This document shows, piece by piece, positions 28,682-40,326 of a DNA stretch of 64,000 nt (position 1 is its first letter; the number at the start of each line of letters is the position of its first letter). Position numbers and translations under genes: made by a program. The DNA is from JAMXLO01 sp037201625 (GTDB lineage Bacteria > Pseudomonadota > Alphaproteobacteria > Acetobacterales > Acetobacteraceae): the NCBI GenBank assembly GCA_037201625.1, contig JBBCGR010000003.1:2480001-2544000 (forward strand). Reading direction: 5' to 3'. The notes below the pieces were generated by a model. That model saw nothing but the letters and a program-made list of their open reading frames with translations. It searched no databases and was not told the origin of the DNA.

Positions 28682-31167
28682 ACCGGCAGCAGCTTCACGG
28701 CACACTTCTTGAAGTCGGCCTGCTTGGAGATGGGATCGGTCGCGTCGAGCGTCACCTGATTGATCAACTGGCTTGCATCGAACCAGGGCACGAAGATCAC
28801 GCCCTCAGGCATACGGTTGCGCCCACGCGTCTCGACGCGCGAACGGATCTCGCCGCGCCGCGAGATCACCCGCACCTCCGCACCCTGGTTGATCCCCAGC
28901 GTGCGGGCGTCCAGCGGATTCATGAACACCCGCGCCCCGGGGAAGGCGCGATACAATTCGGGCACGCGCATCGTCATCGAGCCGGAGTGCCAATGCTCCA
29001 GCACGCGCCCGGTCACGAGCCAGAATCGATAGTCGTGGTCTGGTGATTCCGCCGGCGGCTCGTACGGGGCGGCGAGGATCACGGCGCGGCCGTCGGGCCG
29101 GCCATAGAACCGCACGCCTTCGCCCGGCTTCACATAGGGGTCGTGACCCTCGCGATAGCGCCAGCGCGTCTCGCTGCCGTCGACCACCGGCCAGCGCAGG
29201 CCGCGCGACTGGTGATAGGCATCGAACGGTGCCAGGTCGTGGCCATGGCCGCGGCCGAACGACGCGTATTCCTCGAACAGCCCCTTGTGCAGATAGAAGC
29301 CGAAATGCCGTGCCTCGGCGTTGGGGTAGGCCGCGTCGCACTCATCCGCCGGGTAGCGGTCCACCTGGCCGTTGCGGAACAGCACGTCGAACAGCGTCCT
29401 GCCGCGGAAGCCCGGATTGGCCGCCAGGATCTCGGCCGGCCACACTTCATCGGTCGTGAAGCGCCGCGAAAACTCGGCAATCTGCCAGAGATCGGAACGC
29501 GCCTCGCCGGGCGGATCGACAAGCTGGTGCCAAAACTGCGTGCGCCGCTCGGCGTTGCCGTAGGCGCCCTCCTTCTCGACCCACATCGCCGCCGGCAGGA
29601 TCAGGTCCGCCGCCAGCGCGGTGACGGTCGGATAGACTTCCGAGACCACCACGAAATTGTCCGGGTTGCGGTAGCCCGCATAGGTCTCGTTGGCACTGTT
29701 CGGCGCGGCCTGCACGTTGTTGGTGGTCTGCGTCCAGTACCAGTTCAGCGCGCCGTCCTTCAGCATGCGATCCTGCTGCACGGCGTGGTAGCCAGGCTTG
29801 TCGGGCAGCAGCCCCTGCGGAACCTTCCAGACCTCCTCGACACGTTTGCGATGTGCGGGGTTGGTCACCACCATGTCGGCCGGCAACCGGTGCGCGAAGG
29901 TGCCGACCTCGCGCGCGGTGCCGCACGCCGATGGCTGGCCGGTCAGCGAGAACGGACCGTTGCCGGGCTCGGCGATCTTGCCGGTCAGCAGATGCAGGTT
30001 GTAGCAAAGCTGGTTCAGCCATACGCCGCGGACGTTCTGGTTGAAGCCCATCGTCCACAGCGAAACGACCTTGCGCTGCGGGTCGGCATAGAGTTCGGCC
30101 AGCGCACGAAGCTGGTCGGGTTCCACCCCGGTCAGCCGCGAAACCTTATCCAGCGTGTAGTCGCGCACCAGCGCGGCGTAGCCGTCGAAGTCGAGCGGGG
30201 TCGTCGCCCCGGGATCCGCGGCACCTTTCGCCTGCTGCTCGCGCGGATCGTCCGGCCGCAGCCCGTAGCCGATGTCGGTCTGCGCACGCAGGAAAATCGT
30301 GTGGCTGCGCACGAACTCCTGGTTCACCCGGCCCGTGGTAATGATGTGGTTCGCGATGTAGTTGAGGATCGCGAGGTCGGTACCCGGACGGAACACGATC
30401 GGCAGATCGGCCAGGTCGGAACTGCGGTTGGTGAATGTGGACAGCACCGCGACCTGCACGTGCGCCGCCGACAGCCGCCGGTCGGTGAGCCGCGTCCACA
30501 GGATCGGATGCATCTCCGCCATGTTCGAGCCCCACAGCACGAACGCATCGGCCTGCTCGAAATCGTCGTAGCAGCCCATGGGCTCGTCCATGCCGAAGGT
30601 GCGGATGAACGCGTAGGCGGCGGACGCCATGCAGTGCCGCGCATTGGGATCTAGGTTGTTGGAGCGGAAGCCGGCGCGCATCAGCTTGGTGGCGGCGTAG
30701 CCTTCCCAGACGGTGGACTGGCCGGACATGAACATGCCGAGGGCGGCCGGGCCTTTGGCGCGCAGCACGCGCTTGGCCTTTTCCGCCATCACGTCGAACG
30801 CTTCGTCCCAGGTGACCGGCGTGAACTCGCCGTCCTTCGCGTAGGCACCGTTGCGCTTGCGCAGCAGCGGCTGCGTCAGCCGGTCCGCACCGTACATGAC
30901 CTTCGAGAGGAAGTAGCCCTTCACGCAGTTCAGGCCGCGGTTCACCTCGGACAGCATGTCGCCATGGGTCGCGACGACGCGGCCCTGCTTCACGCCGACC
31001 ATCACGCCACAGCCGGTGCCGCAGAAGCGACACGGCGCCTTCGACCAGGTTATCTTCAGCGAATCGATGCCGCCCGCCACCGGCTGTGCCCGGGCCGGCA
31101 GCACGACGCCGGCCGCCAGTGCCGCCATCGCGGCGGCGTGCGCCTTCAGCAGGTCGCGGCGGTTCAT
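28678..31167 (-). CDS. napA: periplasmic nitrate reductase, catalytic subunit
   Basis: The 829-residue product begins with a twin-arginine signal (MNRRDLLKAHAAAMAA). It then has the [4Fe-4S] motif CRFCGTGCGVMVG with LNCVKG, and the molybdenum-ligand cysteine in NARHCMASAA. It binds bis-MGD molybdenum and reduces nitrate to nitrite in the periplasm. Length and motifs are those of full-size NapA. It overlaps both neighbours by four bases (napD upstream, napB downstream). Confidence 0.97.
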   Translation of the reverse strand: MNRRDLLKAHAAAMAALAAGVVLPARAQPVAGGIDSLKITWSKAPCRFCGTGCGVMVGVKQGRVVATHGDMLSEVNRGLNCVKGYFLSKVMYGADRLTQPLLRKRNGAYAKDGEFTPVTWDEAFDVMAEKAKRVLRAKGPAALGMFMSGQSTVWEGYAATKLMRAGFRSNNLDPNARHCMASAAYAFIRTFGMDEPMGCYDDFEQADAFVLWGSNMAEMHPILWTRLTDRRLSAAHVQVAVLSTFTNRSSDLADLPIVFRPGTDLAILNYIANHIITTGRVNQEFVRSHTIFLRAQTDIGYGLRPDDPREQQAKGAADPGATTPLDFDGYAALVRDYTLDKVSRLTGVEPDQLRALAELYADPQRKVVSLWTMGFNQNVRGVWLNQLCYNLHLLTGKIAEPGNGPFSLTGQPSACGTAREVGTFAHRLPADMVVTNPAHRKRVEEVWKVPQGLLPDKPGYHAVQQDRMLKDGALNWYWTQTTNNVQAAPNSANETYAGYRNPDNFVVVSEVYPTVTALAADLILPAAMWVEKEGAYGNAERRTQFWHQLVDPPGEARSDLWQIAEFSRRFTTDEVWPAEILAANPGFRGRTLFDVLFRNGQVDRYPADECDAAYPNAEARHFGFYLHKGLFEEYASFGRGHGHDLAPFDAYHQSRGLRWPVVDGSETRWRYREGHDPYVKPGEGVRFYGRPDGRAVILAAPYEPPAESPDHDYRFWLVTGRVLEHWHSGSMTMRVPELYRAFPGARVFMNPLDARTLGINQGAEVRVISRRGEIRSRVETRGRNRMPEGVIFVPWFDASQLINQVTLDATDPISKQADFKKCAVKLLPV

Positions 31168-31421
31168 ACCTCGTCTCCATCAGGCTCGGAATGTTCGAAG
31201 ACCAGCGTTGCCGACATCACCTCGTCGAGATCGCCGATGCGGTTCAGCATATCGGCCAGGTCGCAGGGCCGGTCGGACTCCAGCACCACGACGATCCGCC
31301 CGCGATCGACCATGAGCACCTCGGCTCCCGCCAGTGCGGCGATGCGCGCGGCGACAGCGTCCTGCACGGCCGGCCGCGCCTTCACCACCACCGAAGCGAT
31401 GTGCAGGATCGTGTCAGCCAT
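31164..31421 (-). CDS. napD: NapA-specific cytoplasmic chaperone
   Basis: An 85-residue ferredoxin-like protein (HIASVVVKARP, GAEVLMVDRGRIVVVLES) matching NapD, which binds the NapA twin-arginine signal and supervises cofactor insertion before export. Its stop overlaps napA by four bases, and its start overlaps the end of napF by eight bases. Confidence 0.93.
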   Translation of the reverse strand: MADTILHIASVVVKARPAVQDAVAARIAALAGAEVLMVDRGRIVVVLESDRPCDLADMLNRIGDLDEVMSATLVFEHSEPDGDEV

Positions 31422-31674
31422 GCGCCGCCTCCACCGTCAGGGCCAAGGCACCGACCGGGCACACCGGGACGCAGTCGCCGCATCCGGTGCACAGGCTGGC
31501 AGTGATGCGCGGCAGCGGTGGCCCACCGAGGCGCGGGGTGAAGCGGATCGCCTGCGCGGGACAGGCATCGCCGCAGGATTGGCAATGCACGAAGGAGCGC
31601 GCGAGGCAGCAATCGGCGATGGCGACCGGCGCCGGACGGCCGAAGCTCAGCAGGGAGCGTCGCGTCGGGTGCAT
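31414..31674 (-). CDS. napF: short ferredoxin-type NapF protein
   Basis: ATG 31674 gives 86 residues beginning MHPTRRSLLSFG. It carries a CQSCGDACP segment and one complete ferredoxin motif, CTGCGDCVPVCP. Usual NapF proteins are about 160 residues with four [4Fe-4S] clusters; this one keeps roughly half of that. It sits between napE and napD, where NapF normally lies and assists cytoplasmic NapA maturation. A longer upstream frame exists but runs through napE and is not NapF-like. Confidence 0.85.
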   Translation of the reverse strand: MHPTRRSLLSFGRPAPVAIADCCLARSFVHCQSCGDACPAQAIRFTPRLGGPPLPRITASLCTGCGDCVPVCPVGALALTVEAAHG

Positions 31675-31676
31675 CG

Positions 31677-31892
31677 CTAGGAGCGCGCTGCCGGCGGGCC
31701 GGGCGGTCCGTAGACCTGCTGGTGCATCCAGACCCCCAGCCCCCAGCCGCCCACCACACCGACCGCCACTACCGGCCAGACCACGATCGCCAGCAGCGCG
31801 AACACCAGCAGTTCCGACCGTCGCCGCGCGGGCGAGGTCGCCGGGGCCGGAAAGCTGCTGCGTTCGCTGGCCAATGTTCTGGAGGCTCCCAC
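31677..31892 (-). CDS. napE: small membrane protein of the nap operon
   Basis: The 71-residue product has one membrane helix (LLVFALLAIVVWPVVAVGVV) followed by WMHQQVYGPPGPP, the conserved NapE ending. The start is a GTG at 31892; a TTG 18 bases later is an alternative. It is the first gene of napEFDABC and ends two bases before the napF start. Its role is unknown; it is thought to be an accessory membrane component. Confidence 0.88.
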   Translation of the reverse strand: MGASRTLASERSSFPAPATSPARRRSELLVFALLAIVVWPVVAVGVVGGWGLGVWMHQQVYGPPGPPAARS

Positions 31893-31983
31893 CCGAGATT
31901 TTGCAGGAGCATCCGGTGGCGCCGCTCGTGCGCCCCGATTTGGGGTCCGCGATCCCTAACAACCGGTAAACGCGGGCCCTGGC

Positions 31984-33591
31984 CTACTTTCGTGGCTGCC
32001 GCAGGTACTCCTCGCGCAGCAGGAACTTCTGGATCTTGCCAGACGCGGTCTGCGGAAATTCGTCGACGAAGTGCCAAACGCGCGGCACCTTGTGGGCGGC
32101 AAGCTGCCGGCGGCAGAACAGCACGAGCGCGTCGACATCCGGCGCCTGGTGTGGCTGCAACCGCACGAACCCGGCGACCACCTCGCCCCAGTGCGGATCG
32201 GGCAGGCCGATCACCGCTGCGTTCGCGACGCCAGGATGGGTCAGCAGGATGTCCTCCACCTCGCGCGGGTAGATGTTCTCGCCGCCGCGGATGATCATCT
32301 CCTTGAGCCGTCCCTGGATGCGGCAGTAGCCGTGCCGGTCGATGCTGCCGAGATCGCCGGTGTGCAGCCAGCCCTCCACATCCAGGGCGGCTGCGGTGGC
32401 GGCCTCGTTGTCGAAATAACCCTGCATGACGCCATAGCCGCGCACCAGGACCTCACCGACCGTGGCGACCGGCAGCACCTGGCCGCTGGCCGGATCGACC
32501 ACCTTGATCTCGGTTTGCGGTAGCGGCCGGCCGACCGTCGTGATCCAGTCGGGATGCGTCTCGCCCGGCCGGGTGTGCGTGACATAGGGCGACGCCTCGG
32601 TCTGACCGAACCCAATGCCGACATCCAGGCCGAAGCGCGCCTGGGCCCGCCGCACGAGGTCCGGCGCGACCGGCGCGCCGCCCAGCGTACACAGGCGCCA
32701 GGACGACAGGTCGCGCTCGGCAGCGGCCGGATGGTCCATCACGCGCAGCAGCATCGTCGGCACGCACAGCATGATGGTGCCGCGTTCCTGCTGGAACAGG
32801 TCCAGCAGGTGCGCCGCATCGGCACTGGCGGCCATCACGAGGGAGCCGCCGGTCTGCAACGCTCCGAGGGTCGCGAGGCCGCAGCCGGCGGTATGGAACA
32901 TCGGCATCGGGTTGATCCACACGTCCTGCGGGCGCGCGCCGATCGCCTCGGCATAGAAGCGGCCGTTGTTGCTGAGGCCGCGGTGCGTAAGCATGGCCCC
33001 CTTCGGCGCGCCCGTCGTCCCCGACGTGTACTGGATCTGCGCGATGTCGCCCGGGGCGACCGGCGGCAATTCGTACGGGGCGGGCGCCGCGGCCATGAAC
33101 GCCGGCCAGGCATTGAGCGGGATCACGTGCCGCAGTCCCGGCAGGTCGGCACGCATCGATCCGACCGTCGCCAGCAGGTCGTGACCGCGATGCTCCGGCT
33201 GCACCACGATGCCGCTGGCGCGCGACTGCCGCAGCAGGTAGCCCAGTTCGCGCGGTGAGGACGCGGGATTGGCGGTGACCAGGACCAGGCCGGCCAGCGC
33301 CGCACCAAATTCCATCATTGTCCATTCAGGACAGTTCGCCGCGCAGATCGCGACGTGCTGGCCGGGCGTGAAGCAGGTCAGCAGCGCGCGCGCCACCTGT
33401 TCGGAGGCTTCCAGCAATGATTGGAAACTCCACCGTCGCCGGCTGGCGAATTCGCCGAAGCCTTCGATCAGCGCAGCACGTCCACCCCAGGCTCGCGCTG
33501 CGCTGCGCAGCGCATCGCCGACCGTTCGTTCCAGCACCGGGTAGGACCGGTCAGCCGGCAGATAGGATACACCCGTCCATACGCATTCCAT
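31984..33591 (-). CDS. AMP-forming acyl-CoA synthetase (fatty-acid-CoA ligase type)
   Basis: ATG 33591 has GGAG 6 bases upstream, giving 535 residues; an earlier start would add a non-conserved leader. Signature blocks are present: YTSGTTGAPKGAMLTHRG (P-loop), GFGQTEASP, GWLHTGDLGSIDRHGYCRI, and KEMIIRGGENIYPREVE, with the C-terminal catalytic lysine in PQTASGKIQKFLLRE. It activates a carboxylic acid to the acyl-adenylate and then the CoA thioester. The substrate cannot be read from sequence, though the FadD-like motifs suggest medium- or long-chain acids. It appears monocistronic, between the nap operon and clpB. Confidence 0.9.
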   Translation of the reverse strand: MECVWTGVSYLPADRSYPVLERTVGDALRSAARAWGGRAALIEGFGEFASRRRWSFQSLLEASEQVARALLTCFTPGQHVAICAANCPEWTMMEFGAALAGLVLVTANPASSPRELGYLLRQSRASGIVVQPEHRGHDLLATVGSMRADLPGLRHVIPLNAWPAFMAAAPAPYELPPVAPGDIAQIQYTSGTTGAPKGAMLTHRGLSNNGRFYAEAIGARPQDVWINPMPMFHTAGCGLATLGALQTGGSLVMAASADAAHLLDLFQQERGTIMLCVPTMLLRVMDHPAAAERDLSSWRLCTLGGAPVAPDLVRRAQARFGLDVGIGFGQTEASPYVTHTRPGETHPDWITTVGRPLPQTEIKVVDPASGQVLPVATVGEVLVRGYGVMQGYFDNEAATAAALDVEGWLHTGDLGSIDRHGYCRIQGRLKEMIIRGGENIYPREVEDILLTHPGVANAAVIGLPDPHWGEVVAGFVRLQPHQAPDVDALVLFCRRQLAAHKVPRVWHFVDEFPQTASGKIQKFLLREEYLRQPRK

Positions 33592-33682
33592 GTCGCACTC
33601 CGCATTCCACCAACGGAACGGGGGCGCAATGTGAGATGCCGCTGTTACGCGGCCATGACCAGATGATTGCAATGGAAACGCG

Positions 33683-33715
33683 CGGCAGGGAGCGCGAGGG
33701 GGGCGCTCCCTGCCG
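33683..33715 (-). terminator. strong stem-loop after clpB
   Basis: A perfect 13-bp stem, CGGCAGGGAGCGC (33683-33695) with GCGCTCCCTGCCG (33703-33715), and a 7-base loop. It starts five bases after the clpB stop codon in the direction of transcription. A short T-run (TTTCC) follows on the minus strand, so it is a plausible intrinsic terminator. Confidence 0.7.
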
Positions 33716-33720
33716 AATCG

Positions 33721-36300
<2,580 letters not shown>

Positions 36301-36376
36301 GTCCATGTCCCTGGTCGTAGGCGACAGGCCCTGTCCCGCCCCTGATCAGGCGACGGAAACGTGAACCTTTGGCCTG

Positions 36377-36406
36377 GAATTGGGTCGCGGCAGGATGCCT
36401 CGCAAG
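36377..36406 (-). promoter_or_regulatory. possible sigma-32 promoter for clpB
   Basis: On the minus strand, CTTGCG (36401-36406) is followed after 16 bases by CCCAATTC (36377-36384), a moderate match to the CTTGAA and CCCCATNT heat-shock consensus. It is about 77 bases upstream of the clpB start and also overlaps the leader of the divergent MOSC gene. Confidence 0.4.
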
Positions 36407-36420
36407 AGGGAGAATGAGCC

Positions 36421-37179
36421 ATGCGGATCGAATACCTGTATCGCTACCCGGTGAAGGGATTGACCGCCGAAGCGCTGGAGGCGGCCGATGTGGAGGCGGG
36501 CGGCTGCATCCCCTGGGACCGCGCCTTCGCGCTGGCGCAGGGCGATTCCGGCTTCGACCCGGCCACGCCGCGCTGGCTGCAGAAGGCCAACTTCATGTGC
36601 CTGATGAAGAACGCCCGCGCCGCCGCACTGTTCTCCTTCTTCGAGCCGCACACCGGTATGCTGGCGATCCGCGCGCCGGACGGTTCGTCGGTGGTGGAGA
36701 ATGTGCTGACTGAGGCCGGGCGCGAACGGGTGGGCGCCTTCCTCACCGGCTACCTGGGTGAGGAGGTCCGCGGCACTCCTCGCTTCCACCACATACCCGG
36801 CCACAGCTTCTGCGATCAGCGCGGCAAGGTGGTGAGCCTGATCAACCTCGCCAGCCTGCGCGACTTCGAGGCGAAGGTGGGGGCACGGCGGCATCGCCGG
36901 CGGTTCCGTGCCAATGTCTGGTTCAGCGGCACGCCGGCCTGGAACGAGCGCGCCTGGGTCGGACAGCACTTGCAGATGGGCGGCGCCGTGCTGCGGGTGG
37001 TGAAGCCCATCACCCGTTGCCCGGCGACCGAGGTCAACCCCGAGACCGCGGAGCGCGACGCCGATCCGGTGGCCGAGTTGCGGACGCTCTACGGTCACGT
37101 GGAACTGGGCGTGCACGCCGAGGTCATCGAGAGCGGACGGTTTGCGGTGGGCGACGCGATCGAGATCCTGCCGGAGTAG
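36421..37179 (+). CDS. MOSC-domain protein (YcbX-like)
   Basis: The 252-residue product begins with the MOSC N-terminal beta-barrel signature (IEYLYRYPVKGL) and contains the MOSC catalytic block ITRCPATEVNPET with the conserved cysteine, followed by GHVELGVHAEVI. MOSC proteins handle sulfur or molybdenum-cofactor chemistry, and YcbX types reduce N-hydroxylated compounds. It is divergent from clpB, and GGGAG lies about 10 bases upstream of ATG. Which partner or substrate it uses is not shown. Confidence 0.85.
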   Translation: MRIEYLYRYPVKGLTAEALEAADVEAGGCIPWDRAFALAQGDSGFDPATPRWLQKANFMCLMKNARAAALFSFFEPHTGMLAIRAPDGSSVVENVLTEAGRERVGAFLTGYLGEEVRGTPRFHHIPGHSFCDQRGKVVSLINLASLRDFEAKVGARRHRRRFRANVWFSGTPAWNERAWVGQHLQMGGAVLRVVKPITRCPATEVNPETAERDADPVAELRTLYGHVELGVHAEVIESGRFAVGDAIEILPE

Positions 37180-37265
37180 CGCCCGGCGCCGCGCTCGCCG
37201 AGCGAGCACCGCCCGGCGCAGCGACGAGATGGCGCCTCTTCGCGGATTGTTAAGCGCCGGCGGGC

Positions 37266-38432
37266 ATGCTTCGGCGCATGCAGCGGATGGTCTTGCTCGA
37301 TGGTGTGCGCGGTGCGCTGGCGTTCTACGTCCTGCTCAGCCACACGCTGCCGTTCGCGCCGCTGCCGGCCTGGCTGCACTGGCTGTTCCAGCACGGCGGG
37401 GCGGCGGTGGATGTGTTCTTCATCCTCAGCGGGCTGGTGATCGTCCGGTCGCTCACCAGCTTCGAATACCGCAGCCTGCCGTTCCTGATCGCGCGGGTCA
37501 CGCGCATCTACCCGGTGTTCCTGGTGGTGTTCGCCATGGCCGTCGCGGTGCAGCCGCTGGCGACCGGCTTCGGGAACATGGCGTGGATCGGAACCGAGAG
37601 CCAGGCGCGCAGCATCTGGTCGAGCGGCTGGCCCAGCGACTGGCAGGTGCTCATCGCCACCCACCTGACGATGACGCACGGGCTGTTCCCCAACGGCCTG
37701 CTGCCCGATGTGTGGGTGAGCTTCCTGGGCGCGGCCTGGAGCCTGTCCACCGAATGGCAGTTCTACCTGCTGGCGCTGCTGGTGGGCGCGCGGCTGGGAC
37801 TGTCGCGGATGGCGTGGCTGTTCGTCGCGCTGTCCGCTGCGTCCGTCGCCTGGCACGCGACGGTGCCCGAGGCATGGCAATTCAGCCGCGCCTTTCTGCC
37901 GAACAAGGCGCAGTATTTCGCGCTCGGCGTGATCAGCGCACTCGTGGTGCGCGAGAGACGGGCCGGGCTGGCCGGCTATTGCGCCGTGCTCGCGGCAACG
38001 CTGGCGCTCTCCGCCGCGCAGGGGGGCATCGACAAGCTGCTGCCGCCCATCATGTGGACGCTGTGCCTGGCGGCGCAGATGGTGCCAGCGTCATACCGGA
38101 CCTGGAGCAGCCATTCCATGTTCCCCCGGTCGGGCACGGCCGTCGTGCGGCTGCCGCTGGCGGCACTGGCGGGCCTGCTGCAATCCAGGGCGCTGGTGTG
38201 GCTCGGCGCCGTGTCCTACTGCCTCTATCTGGTCAACGAGCCGGTCCAGAAGGTCCTCGGCGTGGGGCTGGCCGCCCTGGTGCAGGGCAACGCCACATTG
38301 TTCACTGCCCTGTGGATCCCGGGAGCGATCGCGCTGCCGCTGCTGGCCGCCTGGTGGTTGCACTATCAGGTCGAATTGCCAGCGCAACGCTATGGCCGAG
38401 GGGTGGCGCTCGCCGCGGTCAACGCCGGATGA
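37266..38432 (+). CDS. acyltransferase family 3 (OafA-like) membrane protein
   Basis: The 388-residue, roughly ten-helix protein opens with LDGVRGALAFYVLLSHTLPF and has FILSGLVIVRS and ARVTRIYPVF, the hallmarks of acyltransferase-3 enzymes. These move acetyl or similar groups onto cell-surface carbohydrates or lipids. The second in-frame ATG (37278) is an alternative start, as neither has a strong ribosome site. Its 3' end overlaps trmB (opposite strand) by 14 bases. The substrate is unknown. Confidence 0.87.
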   Translation: MLRRMQRMVLLDGVRGALAFYVLLSHTLPFAPLPAWLHWLFQHGGAAVDVFFILSGLVIVRSLTSFEYRSLPFLIARVTRIYPVFLVVFAMAVAVQPLATGFGNMAWIGTESQARSIWSSGWPSDWQVLIATHLTMTHGLFPNGLLPDVWVSFLGAAWSLSTEWQFYLLALLVGARLGLSRMAWLFVALSAASVAWHATVPEAWQFSRAFLPNKAQYFALGVISALVVRERRAGLAGYCAVLAATLALSAAQGGIDKLLPPIMWTLCLAAQMVPASYRTWSSHSMFPRSGTAVVRLPLAALAGLLQSRALVWLGAVSYCLYLVNEPVQKVLGVGLAALVQGNATLFTALWIPGAIALPLLAAWWLHYQVELPAQRYGRGVALAAVNAG

Positions 38433-39153
38433 AGGACCAGTAGAGCGGCGCGCGTCCCTCGCGCAGGGCCTTCGCCTCATAGCGGGTCGGCGGCCAGCCC
38501 GGCGGACGCTCCGCGGCGGGCGGTGGCGCCGCGAATAGCGATTGCGCGCCCATCACCTCCGCCACCCACGCCTGGTAGGTCGGATCGTCGCTCGCCACCC
38601 GCCACTCGGCGCCAGGCCGCAGCACGCGCGCCAGCAGCGGCAGCATCGCGGGATGCACGAAACGGCGCTTGGTATGGCGCGCCTTCGGCCAGGGATCGGG
38701 AAACAGCAGGAACAGCCGGTCGAGGCAGCCATCCGGCAGCGCACGCAGCAGCGGCCGCGCATCGTCGGTCCACAGGCGGAGGTTGCCGGGCAGCGGCGCA
38801 TCGGCCTCGCCTCCCTCCGGCACGAGACGCGACAGCAGCGAGCAGATGCCGTTGTCGAACACCTCGCAGGCGATCAGCCCGGCCTGCTCATGCGCAGCGG
38901 CCTGCGCCAGGGCATGCTCCCCGCCGCCGAAGCCGACCTCCAGCCACAGCGCGTCGAGCGGTCGCGGGAACGCGGCCCGAGGCTCGCCTGCGCAATCCGG
39001 CGGGAAGGCCAGACGCGGCAGAGTGACCTCGAGCAGGCGTTCCTGGCGCGGACGCAGCCGATGGCCGCGACCGCGGCCATACAGCCGGTCCGGCGGTGGC
39101 TTCAGCGCCCGAAGGCTGCCTTCAGGCCCGGCACCAGGTCCGTCTTCTCCCAC
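38419..39153 (-). CDS. trmB: tRNA (guanine-N7-)-methyltransferase
   Basis: SAM-dependent methylation of G46 in tRNA. Visible blocks are LYGRGRGHRLRPRQ, the SAM-binding LEVGFGGGEHAL, DRLFLLFPDPWPKARHTKRR (the TrmB signature), and TRYEAKALREGRAPLYW at the C-terminus. The best start is GTG 39153, with GGAGAAGG upstream; it overlaps the end of metK by 52 bases, so translation is likely coupled. A trmB next to metK pairs a SAM consumer with the SAM producer. Confidence 0.93.
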   Translation of the reverse strand: MGEDGPGAGPEGSLRALKPPPDRLYGRGRGHRLRPRQERLLEVTLPRLAFPPDCAGEPRAAFPRPLDALWLEVGFGGGEHALAQAAAHEQAGLIACEVFDNGICSLLSRLVPEGGEADAPLPGNLRLWTDDARPLLRALPDGCLDRLFLLFPDPWPKARHTKRRFVHPAMLPLLARVLRPGAEWRVASDDPTYQAWVAEVMGAQSLFAAPPPAAERPPGWPPTRYEAKALREGRAPLYWSFIRR

Positions 39154-40289
39154 GTGAAGGTGCCCTTCTCCTCATCGGGGATACGGCCGAAATGGCCATA
39201 CGCCGAGCTGGGCACGTAGATCGGCCGGTTCAGGTGCAGGTGCTCGCGGATGCCGCGGGGCGACAGGTTCATCAGTTCGCCCAGCGTCTTCTCGAGCCGC
39301 GCCTCCTCCACGTCCTTGCCGGTATTCTGCAGGTCCACATAGACCGACAGCGGCCGGGACACGCCGATCGCGTAGCTGATCTGGATGGTGCAGCGGTCAG
39401 CCAGGCCGGCCGCCACGACGTTCTTCGCCAGGTAGCGGCAGGCATAGGCGGCCGACCGGTCCACCTTCGTGGGGTCCTTGCCGCTGAACGCGCCGCCGCC
39501 GTGCGGGGCCGCACCGCCGTAGGTGTCCACGATGATCTTGCGCCCCGTCAGGCCGCAGTCGCCGTCCGGGCCGCCGACCACGAACTTGCCGGTCGGGTTC
39601 ACCAGGAACTCCGACTCCTTGCACATCCAGCCCTTGGGCAGCGTGCTCTCGACGATCGGCCAGAGCATCCGCTTGATCTCGGGCTGCTCCAGGTCCTCGA
39701 CGTGCTGGGTGGACACCACGATGGCGGTGGCGCCGACCGGCTTGCCGTCGACATAGCGCAGCGTGACCTGGCTCTTGGCGTCCGGCAGCAGGCCCGCGAC
39801 CGATTTGTCGTGGATCTGCCGCAGATCGCGCACGCGATGCAGGATCGCGTGCGCATAGTGCAGCGGCGCCGGCATCAGGGCATCGGTCTCACGGCAGGCA
39901 TAGCCGAACATCATGCCCTGGTCGCCGGCGCCTTCATCCTTGTTGCCGGCCGAATCGACGCCCTGGGCGATATCGGCCGACTGGGCATGCAGGTGGCAGG
40001 CGATATCCGCCTTGCTCCAACTGAAGCCCTCCTGGTCATAGCCGATGTCGTGGATCGCCATCCGCGCCAGATGCGCGAGCAGTTCCGGGGTGACGGTGGA
40101 CGGCCCGCGCGTCTCGCCGGCGAACACCACACGGTTGGTGGTCACCAGGGTTTCACAGGCCACGCGGGAATAGGGATCGGCGGCCAGATAGGCATCCAGC
40201 ACGGTATCGCTGAGCCGGTCAGCGACCTTGTCCGGGTGCCCTTCGGACACGGATTCAGAGGTGAACAGGTACTCGCCCGTATCGCGCAT
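39102..40289 (-). CDS. metK: S-adenosylmethionine synthetase
   Basis: Makes SAM from methionine and ATP. At 395 residues it has all MetK hallmarks: FTSESVSEGHPDKVADRLSD at the N-terminus, GAGDQGMMFGYA (ATP-binding hexapeptide region), and GGGAFSGKDPTKVDRSAAY (the second signature). I chose ATG 40289 because MetK homology starts there; the open frame extends upstream but reads through the DUF7002-like gene. Only 37 bases separate it from that gene, so no SAM riboswitch fits directly in front, and it is probably transcribed from the dapB promoter. Confidence 0.97.
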   Translation of the reverse strand: MRDTGEYLFTSESVSEGHPDKVADRLSDTVLDAYLAADPYSRVACETLVTTNRVVFAGETRGPSTVTPELLAHLARMAIHDIGYDQEGFSWSKADIACHLHAQSADIAQGVDSAGNKDEGAGDQGMMFGYACRETDALMPAPLHYAHAILHRVRDLRQIHDKSVAGLLPDAKSQVTLRYVDGKPVGATAIVVSTQHVEDLEQPEIKRMLWPIVESTLPKGWMCKESEFLVNPTGKFVVGGPDGDCGLTGRKIIVDTYGGAAPHGGGAFSGKDPTKVDRSAAYACRYLAKNVVAAGLADRCTIQISYAIGVSRPLSVYVDLQNTGKDVEEARLEKTLGELMNLSPRGIREHLHLNRPIYVPSSAYGHFGRIPDEEKGTFTWEKTDLVPGLKAAFGR

Positions 40290-40326
40290 GTGCAGGGTTC
40301 TCTCGTGTCGCGGAAAGGGTTGGCCG

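Noticed and set aside
31893..31983. An FNR site in front of napE
   Set aside because: The 91-bp gap contains no TTGAT-N4-ATCAA-like sequence, so I do not claim FNR control of the nap transcript.
40290..40326. A SAM riboswitch directly in front of metK
   Set aside because: Only 37 bases separate metK from the upstream gene, too little for a known SAM riboswitch, and no such fold is apparent.
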